The translations under genes were made by a program, and so were the position numbers. This document shows, in pieces, positions 32,822-43,208 of a DNA stretch of 64,000 nt; positions within the stretch are counted from its first letter, which is position 1; every line of letters starts with the position of its first letter. The notes beneath the pieces are model-generated. The model was not told the origin of the DNA and ran no database searches. It worked only from the letters and a program-made list of their open reading frames with translations. The DNA lies in assembly GCA_009829735.1 (NCBI GenBank), contig CM020619.1, positions 4,603,727 through 4,667,726 on the forward strand, given 5' to 3'. Source of the stretch: Pyropia yezoensis. Lineage: Eukaryota; Rhodophyta; Bangiophyceae; Bangiales; Bangiaceae.

Positions 32822-34582
32822 ATGGCTACCCTCCCTGGCACGACGGTGCCCGAAGGGGTAGACCCCGCGTCCCTTGACGCATCCCTGGTCACCGCGGGGG
32901 ACGGTGCCCAACCCGGCGTTCTCCCTACGGGTGAAGCAGACCTGGGCGTGACATCCGGTAGTGGACTGGAGTCTACAGGCGGCCAAGTACCGCCTGCTCC
33001 CGTTCCTCCGGCTGTTCCTCCTGTGGGAGCCACCCCGGGGTCAACGGCGTTCGAGTCCGCTCGCAGCAGACGTCTCCCTCCTGTCGGTTCTACTCCTCAA
33101 CCTCCAGGGATAGCCCCTGGTGTGTTTACTCCTGGACCCACACATGGCAGCTGGGTGTATACACCTCTTCCTGTGGGCACTAGCAGTGCCGGAGGCACCG
33201 CTATGACTGGTTCTACGGGTCTTCCTGAGACTTCGACTCCTGGGACCGGCCAAGCTTTTCCTCCCCTTGCGTCCTATGGGGCGGGGAGCTCCAAGACCGG
33301 TAACCGGAGCAGCCGTAGGCGTCGGCGTCGTCGCCGTCGCTCTAGCACCAGCGAGACCAGTTCCTCCAGCTCTGAGGAGGGATATGACTGGGATGCATCT
33401 CCCGGTCCTACCCGGCGCAGGCTAGTCGAGTTCGACTTCCCTGCCCACCAAGTGGGAGATGCCACCCTGAACAAGGTCACGTATTGGGGTAACTACCGGC
33501 TGGAGAACCAAGACCAAGGTTACACCCGGAAGATGGCCAAGAAGATGGCATCCCTGAGCCGGCGAATGCAGCCGAGCTTTGGGGGACATCCTAAGTTTTC
33601 CGGGAAGAAACCGGCGCTTATCTTTGCCTTCCTGCGCCGGTTTGTCAAGGCATGCAATGACAACGATGTGTCCGAGGGCAAGGCTCTCTATCTCCTGGTT
33701 AACTTCATGACCGGAGAAGCGGAACAGCGGTTTGCACAGGTTCTACCAGACTCTGCCGGGCACATTGTTGGACGTACCGTCGCGAGTTATCCGGAGGCGG
33801 TCAACTGGCTCCTGTCCAACTACGCAGACGCGGACTCCCTGCGTAAGGCAGTCGGTAGGCTGAACCGGGCAACCATGGAGAGACAAGAGACTCCAGAGGC
33901 GTTCGCCCGTCGTGTCCGGGAGATGAGCGATGCTTGTGGCAACGTTTACCCTGAGGACAGGCTCAAGATGATCTTCTCGGAGGGGCTTCCTGAATATCTT
34001 CAAGTGGATGCGGAGAACTACAACCAGGAACATCAAGAACATACCTTCCAGCAGTTGATGGCCTACACCCAGGGCAAGCACCGGCAAGCCAAGGCCCTCC
34101 AGGCTCCTATGGTATCAACTCCCAAGCCGTTGTCGCGAGTTCGTCCCGGACCCGACAAGTATAAGGGAGGTGATAACCCTGTACCGGTACTCGCAGTTGG
34201 CGAGGCCTCACCCATGGAGTCAAGGGACAAGTGGGGCGGCTTCGTTTCTAAGGAGCAACCTTCCCTGGTTGCCCCCAAGCAGATCAGGAACCAGCGGTTC
34301 CGGTCTTGCTGGCTGTGCCAGAAGGAGGATCATATGTCCTACCAGTGCCCGACCATTCCCAAGGATCTCCAGGAGAAACTCAAGCGTCAAGGACTGGTGT
34401 TTGCAAAGGCGGTCAACTGGGCTGACCGGCGGGCACCCTCCAAGATGGACAAGGCACAGGTACATGCCATCCGAGTGGCAACCTTACAGAGCATCACGGA
34501 GGCTCTGGCAAGGGAAGCTCCTACGGACTTTGACCTGGAGACCGAAACCTCTAAGGACTCCTCGGACCCGGGAAACGAGTAG
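32822..34582 (+). CDS. Gag of chromovirus C, 586 aa
   Basis: An intact frame. The N-terminus is Pro/Gly/Thr-rich with a basic RRRRRRRR-type stretch near residue 165. A Gag core follows (IFAFLRRFVKACNDNDVSE, then AVNWLLSNYADADSLR). A CCHC knuckle lies near residue 500 (CWLCQKEDHMSYQC). It builds the particle and packages element RNA. The frame differs from pol, which starts 128 bp after its stop, so pol expression needs recoding or an internal start. Confidence 0.93.
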   Translation: MATLPGTTVPEGVDPASLDASLVTAGDGAQPGVLPTGEADLGVTSGSGLESTGGQVPPAPVPPAVPPVGATPGSTAFESARSRRLPPVGSTPQPPGIAPGVFTPGPTHGSWVYTPLPVGTSSAGGTAMTGSTGLPETSTPGTGQAFPPLASYGAGSSKTGNRSSRRRRRRRRRSSTSETSSSSSEEGYDWDASPGPTRRRLVEFDFPAHQVGDATLNKVTYWGNYRLENQDQGYTRKMAKKMASLSRRMQPSFGGHPKFSGKKPALIFAFLRRFVKACNDNDVSEGKALYLLVNFMTGEAEQRFAQVLPDSAGHIVGRTVASYPEAVNWLLSNYADADSLRKAVGRLNRATMERQETPEAFARRVREMSDACGNVYPEDRLKMIFSEGLPEYLQVDAENYNQEHQEHTFQQLMAYTQGKHRQAKALQAPMVSTPKPLSRVRPGPDKYKGGDNPVPVLAVGEASPMESRDKWGGFVSKEQPSLVAPKQIRNQRFRSCWLCQKEDHMSYQCPTIPKDLQEKLKRQGLVFAKAVNWADRRAPSKMDKAQVHAIRVATLQSITEALAREAPTDFDLETETSKDSSDPGNE

Positions 34583-34710
34583 GGCAGGCGCTCTCCCCAA
34601 GTGTCTTCCCGAATCTCCAACGGCAGGGTACTTCTACCTGTTCTCCCCTTGCGTGCCGGGAGAAAGGACGGCAGTTACCTGCTCAACCGGTAGCCGCCTG
34701 GACGCCCTGT

Positions 34711-37700
34711 TTGTTCAAGGGGACCTTGCTCGTCCTGCGTAAGGAAAACCTCAAGATTAATGCTCGTATGCGTGTGGGGGATAGCCTCCCCCAAGCTGTT
34801 ACGCCGGTGGTCGACACGGGAGCCGGACCAAGCGTCATCACTGAGAACCTGTTACCTCCGGGCTGGCGTCGACATGCCTGGAGAGCGCCTACCAGAACCC
34901 ATATTGTAGACGCATCAGGTCAAACCCTACGACCGCTTGGCCGTCTTCCCGTCGCCATCTATGTCAACAATGAACCAATGCTTTTTCCCTTTCTAGTAGT
35001 CAAGACCTTATCAGTCCCCCTCATCCTAGGCTGGGACTTCCAGAAGCAGCATGTCAAGAGCATCCTACCCGGAGAAGGAAAGGTGCAGTTCAACCATGGG
35101 TTTGTATCACCAGTGCTGGAGCACCTGGACACCAAGGTTCGTGTGGCCAAGAACCAGAAGGAACGCATCCCACCCTCTACCTTGACCCTCATCAAACCGG
35201 TGCTCCTACCTCCTCGCTCGGAGACCAAGGTCCAAGTCACGACCCGGACTGCAGGTCAATGCCTGATCTACGGACGCAAGGAATTTCTGGCGACACACCG
35301 ATTATACCTAGCCCACGGACATCACAAGAAGGTGGAGAGGCACACCCCGTTCTCGGTGCTGATCGTCAACGTGAGCCGGAAGCCAATAACCCTCGCCAAG
35401 GGCACTCGAGTTGGTACAGCAGAGCCTTACCGGGGGTCCGCCCGTGCTATGAGCAAGGAAGACCTCTTGAACCTGCAACAAGAGCTGGCATCCAACTTGA
35501 CGGCCTTAGACGTATCTCCGGAACAAGAGCAGGCTGGTCGTACTACTCCGAAGCCCGAACAAGCACCGCCCGGGATGCCGAAGGTCAACCAAGAAAACGT
35601 CCCTCCCGACTTGAAGGAGGCACTGGAGAAGCTTCTCCAGGAATATCGGCACCTGTGGTCTGGAGAGCTGGGCAAGATGGACGCCACCCTACACCGGATT
35701 CAACTCAAGCCAGATGCCAAACCAGTGCACATGCAACCATACCGGGCTGGATCTCATCGCCGGGATGAGATTGAGAAGCAGGTTAACAAGATGCTCAAGA
35801 TGGATGTTATCGAGCCGTCTGATGGCGAGTGGGCTTTCCCGGTGGTAGTCGTCCCGAAACCTGGCGGTCACTTCCGTTTCTGCGTTGACTACAGACGCCT
35901 GAACGAGATGACAGTCAAGGATGTATATCCGATACCCCGGATGGATGATTGCCTCGACTTTCTTGGTGATGCCACCCTCTTCTCGACGCTGGATTGTAAT
36001 GCCGGTTACTGGCAGATCCCTCTGGCTGACGAGGACAAGGACAAGACTACCTTCACGTGCCACCTGGGACTATTCCGGTGCAAGCGTCTCCCTTTTGGTC
36101 TCACTAATGCTCCGGCAACCTTCCAGAGAGCCATCGACATCATCCTGTCGGGGCTAAGGTGGAGAACATGTTTGGTCTACCTGGACGACATTATCGTTTT
36201 CTCCAAGACCCCAGCGGAACACCTGGAGCACCTTCGAGAAGTCCTGGCCCTCCTGTCCAAGGCTGGAGTTACCCTCAAGGCCGAGAAGTGCCACCTGTTT
36301 GAGACTGAAGTGGAGTACCTGGGGCACGTGCTAAGTCCGGGGGAGCTCCGAGTCAATGAGAAGAACGTCAAGGCCCTCCGGCATGCACGGCAACCTAAAA
36401 CCCAGACGGAACTCAAGAGCTTCCTGGGTATGTGCAACGTCTACCGCCGGTTCGTACGGGACTACGCTCTGATTGCCCGGCCATTGACCAAGCTCACTAG
36501 CAAGAAGCTTCCAGCACAACTCCCGGTGTTCGACGAGAAGCAGACAGCAGCCTTCGAAGAGCTCAAGAAGCGCCTGACCACCACTCCAGTACTGGCGTTA
36601 CCCAAGCGGGAGGGCCAGTTTGTTCTGGAGACTGATGCCTGTGGCGTCCAGGTGGGGTGCTCACTACTCCAGCAGCAACCTGATGGGCACTTCCTCCCGA
36701 TAGGCTACTACAGTCGCGTCTTGACTCCAGCCGAGAAGAACTATTCCACGACCGAGCGCGAGTGCTTGGCGGTCGTCTGGGCTTGCTTCCTGTTACGTCC
36801 ATATCTTGAAGGACAAGAGTTCCTCATCCGGACGGACCACGCCAGTCTAAGGTGGCTGCTATGCATGGACAGCAGTCAAGGAAGGGTCGCCCGGTGGCGC
36901 CTACGCCTTTCGGAGTTCAAGTACAAGGTGTGCACCAGAGCAGGGAGGGAGCACCACTGCGCCGACACCATGTCCAGGCTGGAGACTCCCGCAGCCGATA
37001 CCGGTCCTATCCCGGAGGAAATACCTTGCTTTATCCTCCCGAATGTCGGACGTGGCTGGCACGCTCCCTTGTACGAGACACCTGACGCTCATCAACCGGT
37101 AACCATTCACCGGATGCTGGAGGCACAATTGACGGACCCTCATTGCTTGGAGCTTCGCCACCAAATGGACCTGAACCGGAACAGTCGCTTCTCCGAGTCT
37201 ACAGACGGACTCCTGGTACGGGTGTCACCCTTCGATGGGGCAACTCAAGTTTACGTACCCCGAAGCCTACGGACTGACATCCTACGCCTGGAGCACTCCT
37301 CTCCCCAGGCCGGACATCCTGGTATCAATCGGATGTATGCTTCCATGAGACGACATTATTACTGGGAAACCATGGCCAGTGACGTCCATAAGTGCCTGGA
37401 GGCTTGTATTTCTTGTGCAAGGAACCGGTTGTCCCAGAGGAAGAAGACTTCTAAGCTACGCCTATTCCCTGCGGCGGAGCCCTTTGCAAGCTTAAGCATG
37501 GACATCCTGGGGCCCCTACCTGAAACATCCAGTGGCAACATATACCTGCTCATCATTTGTGACCGGTTCTCCAAGTTCACTCGAGCAATCCCGCTGAGGA
37601 CCATCACGGCTCTGGATGTCACGTCAGCCTTCTGCGAGTACTGGATAGCTGCCTATGGGCCTCCAGACTCCGTTTTAACCGACAACGGTCCCCAGTTTGC

Positions 37701-38670
37701 ATCCCTGTTCTTCCAAGGAGTCTGTGACCTGATGGGCATCAAGAACTTGTACACCACGACGTACCACCCTCAAACGAACGGCCAGGTGGAACGATTCAAC
37801 CGGACCCTGGTGGACATGCTACGGCACTACGTGGAGGAGCACCAAGAAGACTGGGACGAGCTCCTGGCTGTCCTCACTCTAGCCTACAACTCCCGAGTTC
37901 ACCGGACAACGGGAGTCGCTCCGCTCGACTTTGTCACCCCAAGGCGGCTGACCAACTTCTCCCTGGAAAGAATACCGGATGGTCTCCAGCCTGCACTGAA
38001 GTCAGGTCCCAAGGCAAAGGATGAGTTCCTGGAACAACTAAAGCTCCTGCTCCCAAGAGTCAAGGAGTCAATCTCAAAGACCCAGGAGCGATACAAGCGG
38101 GACTATGACAAGGGTGTCCGGGAAAAGAACAAGGAACTGGGTGGTGGCGACTGGGTTTTTGTGGACAACCATAGCAAGACCCGGGGGAAGCTGGACTCTA
38201 AAACGGATGGACCTTATGAGATTCTCAATACGGATGGCTGGACCTTCCTTCTAGACGTGGATGGCTCTCCGTACCGGGTGAGCAGCGACCATGTCACCCG
38301 AGCTCCACCGCCAAGCCAGCGGGACTTGACCCGGCGCAAGCGGACTGCGGTACCCTGGCTATCCCAAGAAGAGGGCCGGGAATTTGTCTACGTCAAGTTT
38401 GTCGACCATGCCTGGAGAGACGGGCGCCTGTACCTGCGAGTACGCTGGTTCGGTTTTAACCCGGCAGATGATACATGGGAACCCTCAAACCGGCTACCCA
38501 TCGCGGACGTCTGTGCCTACACGCGACGGAACGGGATTGAGGGCACTCCAGTGGCCAGAGCCGGCAAGATTCTGGAGTCGGACACGGAGGAGGACCAAGA
38601 GGACGGGGCCAACCAAGACCCTCGGGACGAGACGAGCTCACCCGCAACGGATGCGGAACAAGAGGATTGA
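34711..38670 (+). CDS. Pol of chromovirus C (PR-RT-RH-IN-chromodomain), 1319 aa
   Basis: One open frame with all Ty3 parts: protease DTG at residues 35-37 (VVDTGAGPSV), reverse transcriptase YLDD near 489 (LVYLDDIIVFSK), RNase H near 639 (LETDACGVQVGC), integrase zinc region near 861-905 (HHCC), catalytic D near 929 and 988 and E near 1024 (SMDILGPLP, LTDNGPQF, NGQVERFNR), and a chromodomain at about 1226-1275 (LYLRVRWFGFNPADDTWEP). It looks whole. The chromodomain probably steers integration to marked chromatin, though this copy sits in a gene. Confidence 0.96.
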   Translation: MFKGTLLVLRKENLKINARMRVGDSLPQAVTPVVDTGAGPSVITENLLPPGWRRHAWRAPTRTHIVDASGQTLRPLGRLPVAIYVNNEPMLFPFLVVKTLSVPLILGWDFQKQHVKSILPGEGKVQFNHGFVSPVLEHLDTKVRVAKNQKERIPPSTLTLIKPVLLPPRSETKVQVTTRTAGQCLIYGRKEFLATHRLYLAHGHHKKVERHTPFSVLIVNVSRKPITLAKGTRVGTAEPYRGSARAMSKEDLLNLQQELASNLTALDVSPEQEQAGRTTPKPEQAPPGMPKVNQENVPPDLKEALEKLLQEYRHLWSGELGKMDATLHRIQLKPDAKPVHMQPYRAGSHRRDEIEKQVNKMLKMDVIEPSDGEWAFPVVVVPKPGGHFRFCVDYRRLNEMTVKDVYPIPRMDDCLDFLGDATLFSTLDCNAGYWQIPLADEDKDKTTFTCHLGLFRCKRLPFGLTNAPATFQRAIDIILSGLRWRTCLVYLDDIIVFSKTPAEHLEHLREVLALLSKAGVTLKAEKCHLFETEVEYLGHVLSPGELRVNEKNVKALRHARQPKTQTELKSFLGMCNVYRRFVRDYALIARPLTKLTSKKLPAQLPVFDEKQTAAFEELKKRLTTTPVLALPKREGQFVLETDACGVQVGCSLLQQQPDGHFLPIGYYSRVLTPAEKNYSTTERECLAVVWACFLLRPYLEGQEFLIRTDHASLRWLLCMDSSQGRVARWRLRLSEFKYKVCTRAGREHHCADTMSRLETPAADTGPIPEEIPCFILPNVGRGWHAPLYETPDAHQPVTIHRMLEAQLTDPHCLELRHQMDLNRNSRFSESTDGLLVRVSPFDGATQVYVPRSLRTDILRLEHSSPQAGHPGINRMYASMRRHYYWETMASDVHKCLEACISCARNRLSQRKKTSKLRLFPAAEPFASLSMDILGPLPETSSGNIYLLIICDRFSKFTRAIPLRTITALDVTSAFCEYWIAAYGPPDSVLTDNGPQFASLFFQGVCDLMGIKNLYTTTYHPQTNGQVERFNRTLVDMLRHYVEEHQEDWDELLAVLTLAYNSRVHRTTGVAPLDFVTPRRLTNFSLERIPDGLQPALKSGPKAKDEFLEQLKLLLPRVKESISKTQERYKRDYDKGVREKNKELGGGDWVFVDNHSKTRGKLDSKTDGPYEILNTDGWTFLLDVDGSPYRVSSDHVTRAPPPSQRDLTRRKRTAVPWLSQEEGREFVYVKFVDHAWRDGRLYLRVRWFGFNPADDTWEPSNRLPIADVCAYTRRNGIEGTPVARAGKILESDTEEDQEDGANQDPRDETSSPATDAEQED

Positions 38671-38793
38671 GAAGAAGGGAACGGGTATATCAAGGATAAC
38701 ACGCAACACAAGCATGGAACAATCAAGGAAAACAAGCACCCGCTCGAGCAACCCTTCTCTCCGCCTCTTCCCTCCTCGCTTCTCCCAAGACCC

Positions 38794-40935
38794 TCACCCT
38801 CCTTGCCTCCAACTACTACTCCCGGCGCGGACGCTGAGCCGCGGGAGTGTCCTCCGGCGCTGCCTCCGCGGTACGACGGGAACCGGAGGAAGACGGGATG
38901 ACGTAGTGCGGTGGACGCGGCGCATCCCGGTACGACACCATCGGAGTAGTACCAGTAGTTGCCGGTGGCTCCCGCTCATCCAGATATGTCCGTCGGCGCC
39001 GCTGGAAGCCCGTGAAGGTCTCTGTGACCACTGCTGGGCCAAGCCATGCCGCGTCAAGGTCGCCAGAAGTTCGCCAACCACCGGGTTGTTCGACATCTGG
39101 CCGCTGTCCGCGCAAGCAAACACCCGGTCGACCACGTCGTTCAAGACACTGGCGTAAGTACCCAGCACCAGAGAAGACCCGACGCCTTCAACCTGCACCG
39201 GAAGACGACCCAGCTGGTCTTCAATCATGCCGACGTCGTACTGGTCGCATGTTGGACCACCTTGGTTCAGGTACCAGTCAGGCACCCGGAAGCGGGTAAG
39301 GCGCAGAGTCGGCGCCGGAATCTCGAACCGGCCCGAGGATGACACTACCGGACGGTCCACAACGGCCCCCGAGACCGGAGTACCCAACTCCAGCGGAGGC
39401 ACAGCGCCGCCGGCGTTGGAGGAAGGCGTCCGAGGCAGAGCGGCTGGAGTAGTCGGCGACCGCACGGCCACCCCCAGACTCGCCGCAGACAGGCGCGGTG
39501 CCGGAGGAGCTTGAAGTACCGGCACAACCGGAACAGGGCGTGAACGCGCCGGCGACGGTTGAGGCGAAGCGACCGGGGCGACAGGGGCAACAGGAGGAAG
39601 CGGAGCCGCCGCAGACGCCCGACCGACCGCCGCGGCCCATCCCGACTCCTGCACCGGCGGCCCAACTGGCAGAAGATCAAGGGCGGCCGGAGCAGGAAAG
39701 CTACCTAGCTGCGGCCACGCCGGAAGCGGCGTCGCCAGCTGCACCTTGGCCGGAGAAGACTGGTAGACCACCTGCGCCCAACCGAAGCCATCCCGACGCG
39801 GGCGGTTCTGGTCGGCAATCGCGTTCAGGAAGTTCCGGTCATGCACCGGCACCAGACGCCAGAAGTCGATCATCGCCTGGAAGAGCTCCTTGTACTCCTC
39901 GTCCTGGCTGCACAGGAAGTCGACGGTCAACTTGTCGACAATCCAGACCATCAGGAGGTCAGGGAGAAACCAAAGCCGGTTGGACACCAAGACCTCATGA
40001 AGCCAGTGGTTGGCCGCCAAGACTGTCATCTCGGACGTGTACATCATGTACGGGATTGAGTGGAAGAAGCCCTTGATCGACGCCTGAGTCAAGGCGTCCA
40101 AGAAGTACCAGGTGCAAGGGATGCTGGAAGGAGCAAACCCGACCGGGATCTCGACTTCCTGCTGCTGCGGGATGACCTTGGGGTAGTACGCCGCCCGGTT
40201 AGCCTTGTCCAGCTTCCAGAACTCCTGGTGGTTGCAGCTCACGAGGAAGTCACGCTGACGGCCGCGTCGCTCGCCTTGCTCCCGCGCCGGCGACAACTTG
40301 GAATACTTCCGGGTCAGGAAAGGCGGCTCCAGAGCGACCATGCTCGGACGGGGGTCGCAGTTCAAGCTTCCCGACCCCTTGAGCGCCTCGTCCCAGACCT
40401 TGAGCGCCCGGTGGACGTACCCCTCCTCCTCCGGCCACCGGAGAACGGACGCGGACACGCGACGCTCGGTCAAGGGTAGATCCAGTACCAGTGCGAAGGG
40501 GAGATCCTCCAGACGAGCAACCCAAGAGGAACCCGAGAAGCTCTGGGAGCGGTCTTGTGCCAGGCGCATCTGGTCCGCCGTATGAAGACGTGCCTTGTCC
40601 ATCTCGGTCAAGACCCCGCGCTGGAGTTCCTTGCGCCAGAGGTCCATGCAATCCTGCTGGCACTGGGCCGCGCCGGCGTTGCCGACCACCGTGGAGTAAC
40701 GCCGGGCCGCCAGAGGGTCCTGCCCAAGAAGCATCTCCGGGAGACCCTCCGGGGGGGCCCCGACCGGGTGCATCGCGGAAGCCGGGGGAACTCGATCCGT
40801 CCCCGCCATGGCGACCGGCGCCGGCACCGACATCCGAGGAACCGGAGGCAGGAGAGGGGCACGACGACCCGAGTTCTCCTCCGCAACACTCGCCGCCGGA
40901 ACCACGGGCCCAGCTTGGATCTCGGAACTGGACAT
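38794..40935 (-). CDS. Antisense extra ORF of chromovirus C, 713 aa
   Basis: An intact ORF facing pol tail to tail (123 bp apart), between pol and the 3' LTR. I chose the ATG at 40935 (MSSSEIQ); the frame is open further upstream. The core reads YYPKVIPQQQEVEIPVGFAP, then VLAANHWLHEVLV, then LWFLPDLLM. These line up with WWPQVEVPYGFP, MLATQWLLEVMS and LWHLPLRLI in element A and with the matching blocks of B. The C-terminal half is Pro/Val/Ala-rich. No known domain is recognised, and no membrane or secretion signal is seen. It may be expressed from an antisense promoter in or near the 3' LTR. Confidence 0.78.
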   Translation of the reverse strand: MSSSEIQAGPVVPAASVAEENSGRRAPLLPPVPRMSVPAPVAMAGTDRVPPASAMHPVGAPPEGLPEMLLGQDPLAARRYSTVVGNAGAAQCQQDCMDLWRKELQRGVLTEMDKARLHTADQMRLAQDRSQSFSGSSWVARLEDLPFALVLDLPLTERRVSASVLRWPEEEGYVHRALKVWDEALKGSGSLNCDPRPSMVALEPPFLTRKYSKLSPAREQGERRGRQRDFLVSCNHQEFWKLDKANRAAYYPKVIPQQQEVEIPVGFAPSSIPCTWYFLDALTQASIKGFFHSIPYMMYTSEMTVLAANHWLHEVLVSNRLWFLPDLLMVWIVDKLTVDFLCSQDEEYKELFQAMIDFWRLVPVHDRNFLNAIADQNRPRRDGFGWAQVVYQSSPAKVQLATPLPAWPQLGSFPAPAALDLLPVGPPVQESGWAAAVGRASAAAPLPPVAPVAPVASPQPSPARSRPVPVVPVLQAPPAPRLSAASLGVAVRSPTTPAALPRTPSSNAGGAVPPLELGTPVSGAVVDRPVVSSSGRFEIPAPTLRLTRFRVPDWYLNQGGPTCDQYDVGMIEDQLGRLPVQVEGVGSSLVLGTYASVLNDVVDRVFACADSGQMSNNPVVGELLATLTRHGLAQQWSQRPSRASSGADGHIWMSGSHRQLLVLLRWCRTGMRRVHRTTSSRLPPVPVVPRRQRRRTLPRLSVRAGSSSWRQGG

Positions 40936-41109
40936 ACCGTCCAGACTCCGGGGAACGAGAGGGCCAAGGTGAAGGAGCGAAGGGAGGGGGGGGCAGAACC
41001 GGGGCAGGTGATCGTGACCGGGGTGAAGACGCTCGACCTCGGCACCGGTGTGGACGTGCTCGAGGCTGTGCACGGTGGCACCTGGTTCGGCCCGAGGACG
41101 TGCCGGACT

Positions 41110-41122
41110 AGGGAGGGAGCTA
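41110..41122 (+). promoter_or_regulatory. Purine tract before the 3' LTR of C
   Basis: AGGGAGGGAGCTA directly precedes the 3' LTR, the usual place of the polypurine primer for plus-strand DNA. Confidence 0.7.
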
Positions 41123-41694
41123 TGTAGCATCCCTGGCCCCGACTTGGCGCCGACCCGGGACTGCAACCAGAGGGCACCAGGTGCCAGAACACGCCCGCCG
41201 TGTGGCGATGGTTGGCGGCCGTGGCCCGTGCCCGGCACTGGGATGCGGTGGACTACGCTATCCACACGCGAGAGAGGGATTTCTGATGTGTTTTTGCATA
41301 TTTGTGAGGGACTTGATTTGAGAGAATTTGAGTGTGAGATTAGTGAGTGGGAATAGAATTAGTAGTGATAGTGGCCCCCGACCTGACGAGGTTAGACTCG
41401 GGTCGGGGCCACTCGGGGTTATGGGGGGGCTACCGGGCCAACGTGCCGGGGTTCCCCCAGATGCACGTTAAGAGGGACAGCGAGGCGCCCTCGGCCCGCG
41501 CCCTCAGGGAAAAAGACAACTGCGCGTTTGCTTTCCTCTTCCCCGTGTGCACTACCGTGCGTATCTGTTTGCTCTGCGAGCAGGCACGTGAGGCAACAGG
41601 CATACCATTCTCGTAGTTCCCCTTTCTGCGTTACCTGTCCCTTTCCCCCGAGGGATATTGACACGTGTCTGAGAGGATCGAGTTTTATACCACA
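41123..41694 (+). repeat. 3' LTR of chromovirus C
   Basis: A 572-bp direct repeat of 32041-32612, identical by eye, followed by the GCCAC duplication. The minus-strand TATAAAA at 41683-41689 points toward the antisense ORF. Confidence 0.95.
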
Positions 41695-41699
41695 GCCAC

Positions 41700-42117
41700 C
41701 ATTCTCGCCGGCCGAGCCACGGTCACTACAAGCATATGCCGCAGGGCCACGGCCGCCAGCGCGACCGTAGCCATCGCAGGGACGCTCTGCGGCACCGACA
41801 ATCGCACCACCTGCGCCGTCGGCACCACGAGCGAGGAGGCCGCCGTGAGCGGCAACAGCCGGAGCGTCCTGGCCGCCTTCAGTGCGCCCTGCGTCACCCC
41901 CAATCACACTGGAAACCGCTTCATATCCGCTGACGAGCACATCATCACAATCTGCAGCTCTACTAGTCGCATCCGCGGGGTCGTTCATATCGCCACCGTG
42001 ACGATGACGAAGAACAGTACCCCCCGGCGCGTTACTCGCATCACCTGCATCATAGATGACGCCGGTGGGGCCGGCGGCACTGGCCGGCCCCAGAGCCTCC
42101 GCGTGTCGAAGCGGCAT
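41700..42117 (-). CDS. Gly-rich/RS zinc-finger protein, N-terminal part
   Basis: The 5' part of the gene whose remainder is 29447-32040. From an ATG at 42117 (MPLRHAEALG) the frame runs Gly/Ala-rich to the insertion site. It meets the other part in the same codon phase when one copy of the GCCAC duplication is counted, which shows the retroelement entered an open coding frame. An upstream in-frame ATG at 42453 exists, but that stretch is Cys/Arg-rich and unlike the rest. The interrupted allele probably makes no full protein, unless the element is transcribed through and removed. Confidence 0.7.
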
Positions 42118-42860
42118 GAGAGCTTTCCTGAACCGACAAGAGAAATAGCGTGACACGCAAATACAGAACACATGATCCGTCAGACACAGCTTCTCAACAG
42201 AGCGCCGCGGACAGGCACCGCGCGCACCAGATCGCGCCCACACACAAGAGACGGGAAATGAGCCACCGAGGACACCGGACACGCGTACAGCTAGTTCTTG
42301 ATTCGCAACTTCCGCGTGTGGCAAAGCGTCTTCGCAGCTCCGGTCCCAACGTCCCCAGCTGCACAACGAAGATGCACAATCCAAACAGGGCGATACATGC
42401 ACACGACGCCAGCAAGAGGGTCGCGACCCTCGACGACCCTCCGTCGTGACCACTCATCCAACCACGTGGGGGCCTCGCCTCGCGCGACCAGCAGACACGA
42501 ACAAGTAGACCCTGTGCCTGTTCTTCATGTCTGCCGCAATTTTTGCCTGACTGTCCAATCAGAAGTGCCAAACGCGATTCTTCGATTCAACAGGGGTTGA
42601 CCACGGCGACCGACAACTGACGTGAAAAATCGGAAATGCAGCGGAGAAAAGGCACGGCACCCATCCGCGACGATGGACGTCGGGCGTCCCTACCGAATTT
42701 GTTTTCAATTGCACTCGAGAGCCAGGGTCCGCAGATTGGTGCCCCCAGGCGACTTGGCCGCAAAATGCGGGCAGGTGCTTCAGGCACATGTTGCAGCACA
42801 TGTGCCAAACCGCGCGCAGACGCGAGGACGCTCGCGGCGCCGCCTTGTACCGGCTTTTGA
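42118..42860. other. Upstream region of the split gene; no further gene
   Basis: Mixed-composition sequence between the start of the zinc-finger gene and the Ala-rich repeat field. It probably includes the promoter of the minus-strand gene. No TATA box or other gene is convincing. Confidence 0.4.
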
Positions 42861-43208
42861 CTGACCGTGCAACTGCCGCAAACGCCGCCGCAGCGGTCGC
42901 GGCTTGCGTCCCCGGTCCGCTGCCCCCACACTCACTCGACGGAGCCCGGGGGACCGTCGCGTTGTAAGCTTTGGTCGCCGCGGCGGCGACGGGGGCAACC
43001 CTGCTGTGGGAGGTCGCAGAGGGGGCGGTGGCGGTGGTCGCCGCCGCAGCAGCAGCGGCAGCGTTGTCCGCCGTGGCCACAGGGGCGTCGGTGCCGGAGT
43101 TCGCCGTCGCAGGCCCGGATGCGTCGTCAACGGCAGTGCTGGCCGCGGCGGCGGCTGTGCCGAAGTTGTTGACGGCGGTCGCCGTGGCGGGACAGCGGCA
43201 GCGGCGGC

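Larger units (their letters stand above)
32041..41694 (+). mobile_element. Chromovirus C, young whole Ty3 LTR retrotransposon
   Basis: This 9.65-kb element has 572-bp LTRs that look identical, a 5-bp target duplication (GCCAC), a primer site, gag (32822-34582), pol (34711-38670), a convergent extra ORF (38794-40935, minus) and a purine tract. All frames are open, so it looks whole and very young. It lies inside the Gly/RS zinc-finger gene. It belongs to another lineage than element B but has the same layout. Confidence 0.96.

Noticed and set aside
38794-41265. Antisense ORF of element C as an envelope gene
   Set aside because: No signal peptide, membrane segment or furin-like site is visible, and it runs against gag-pol.
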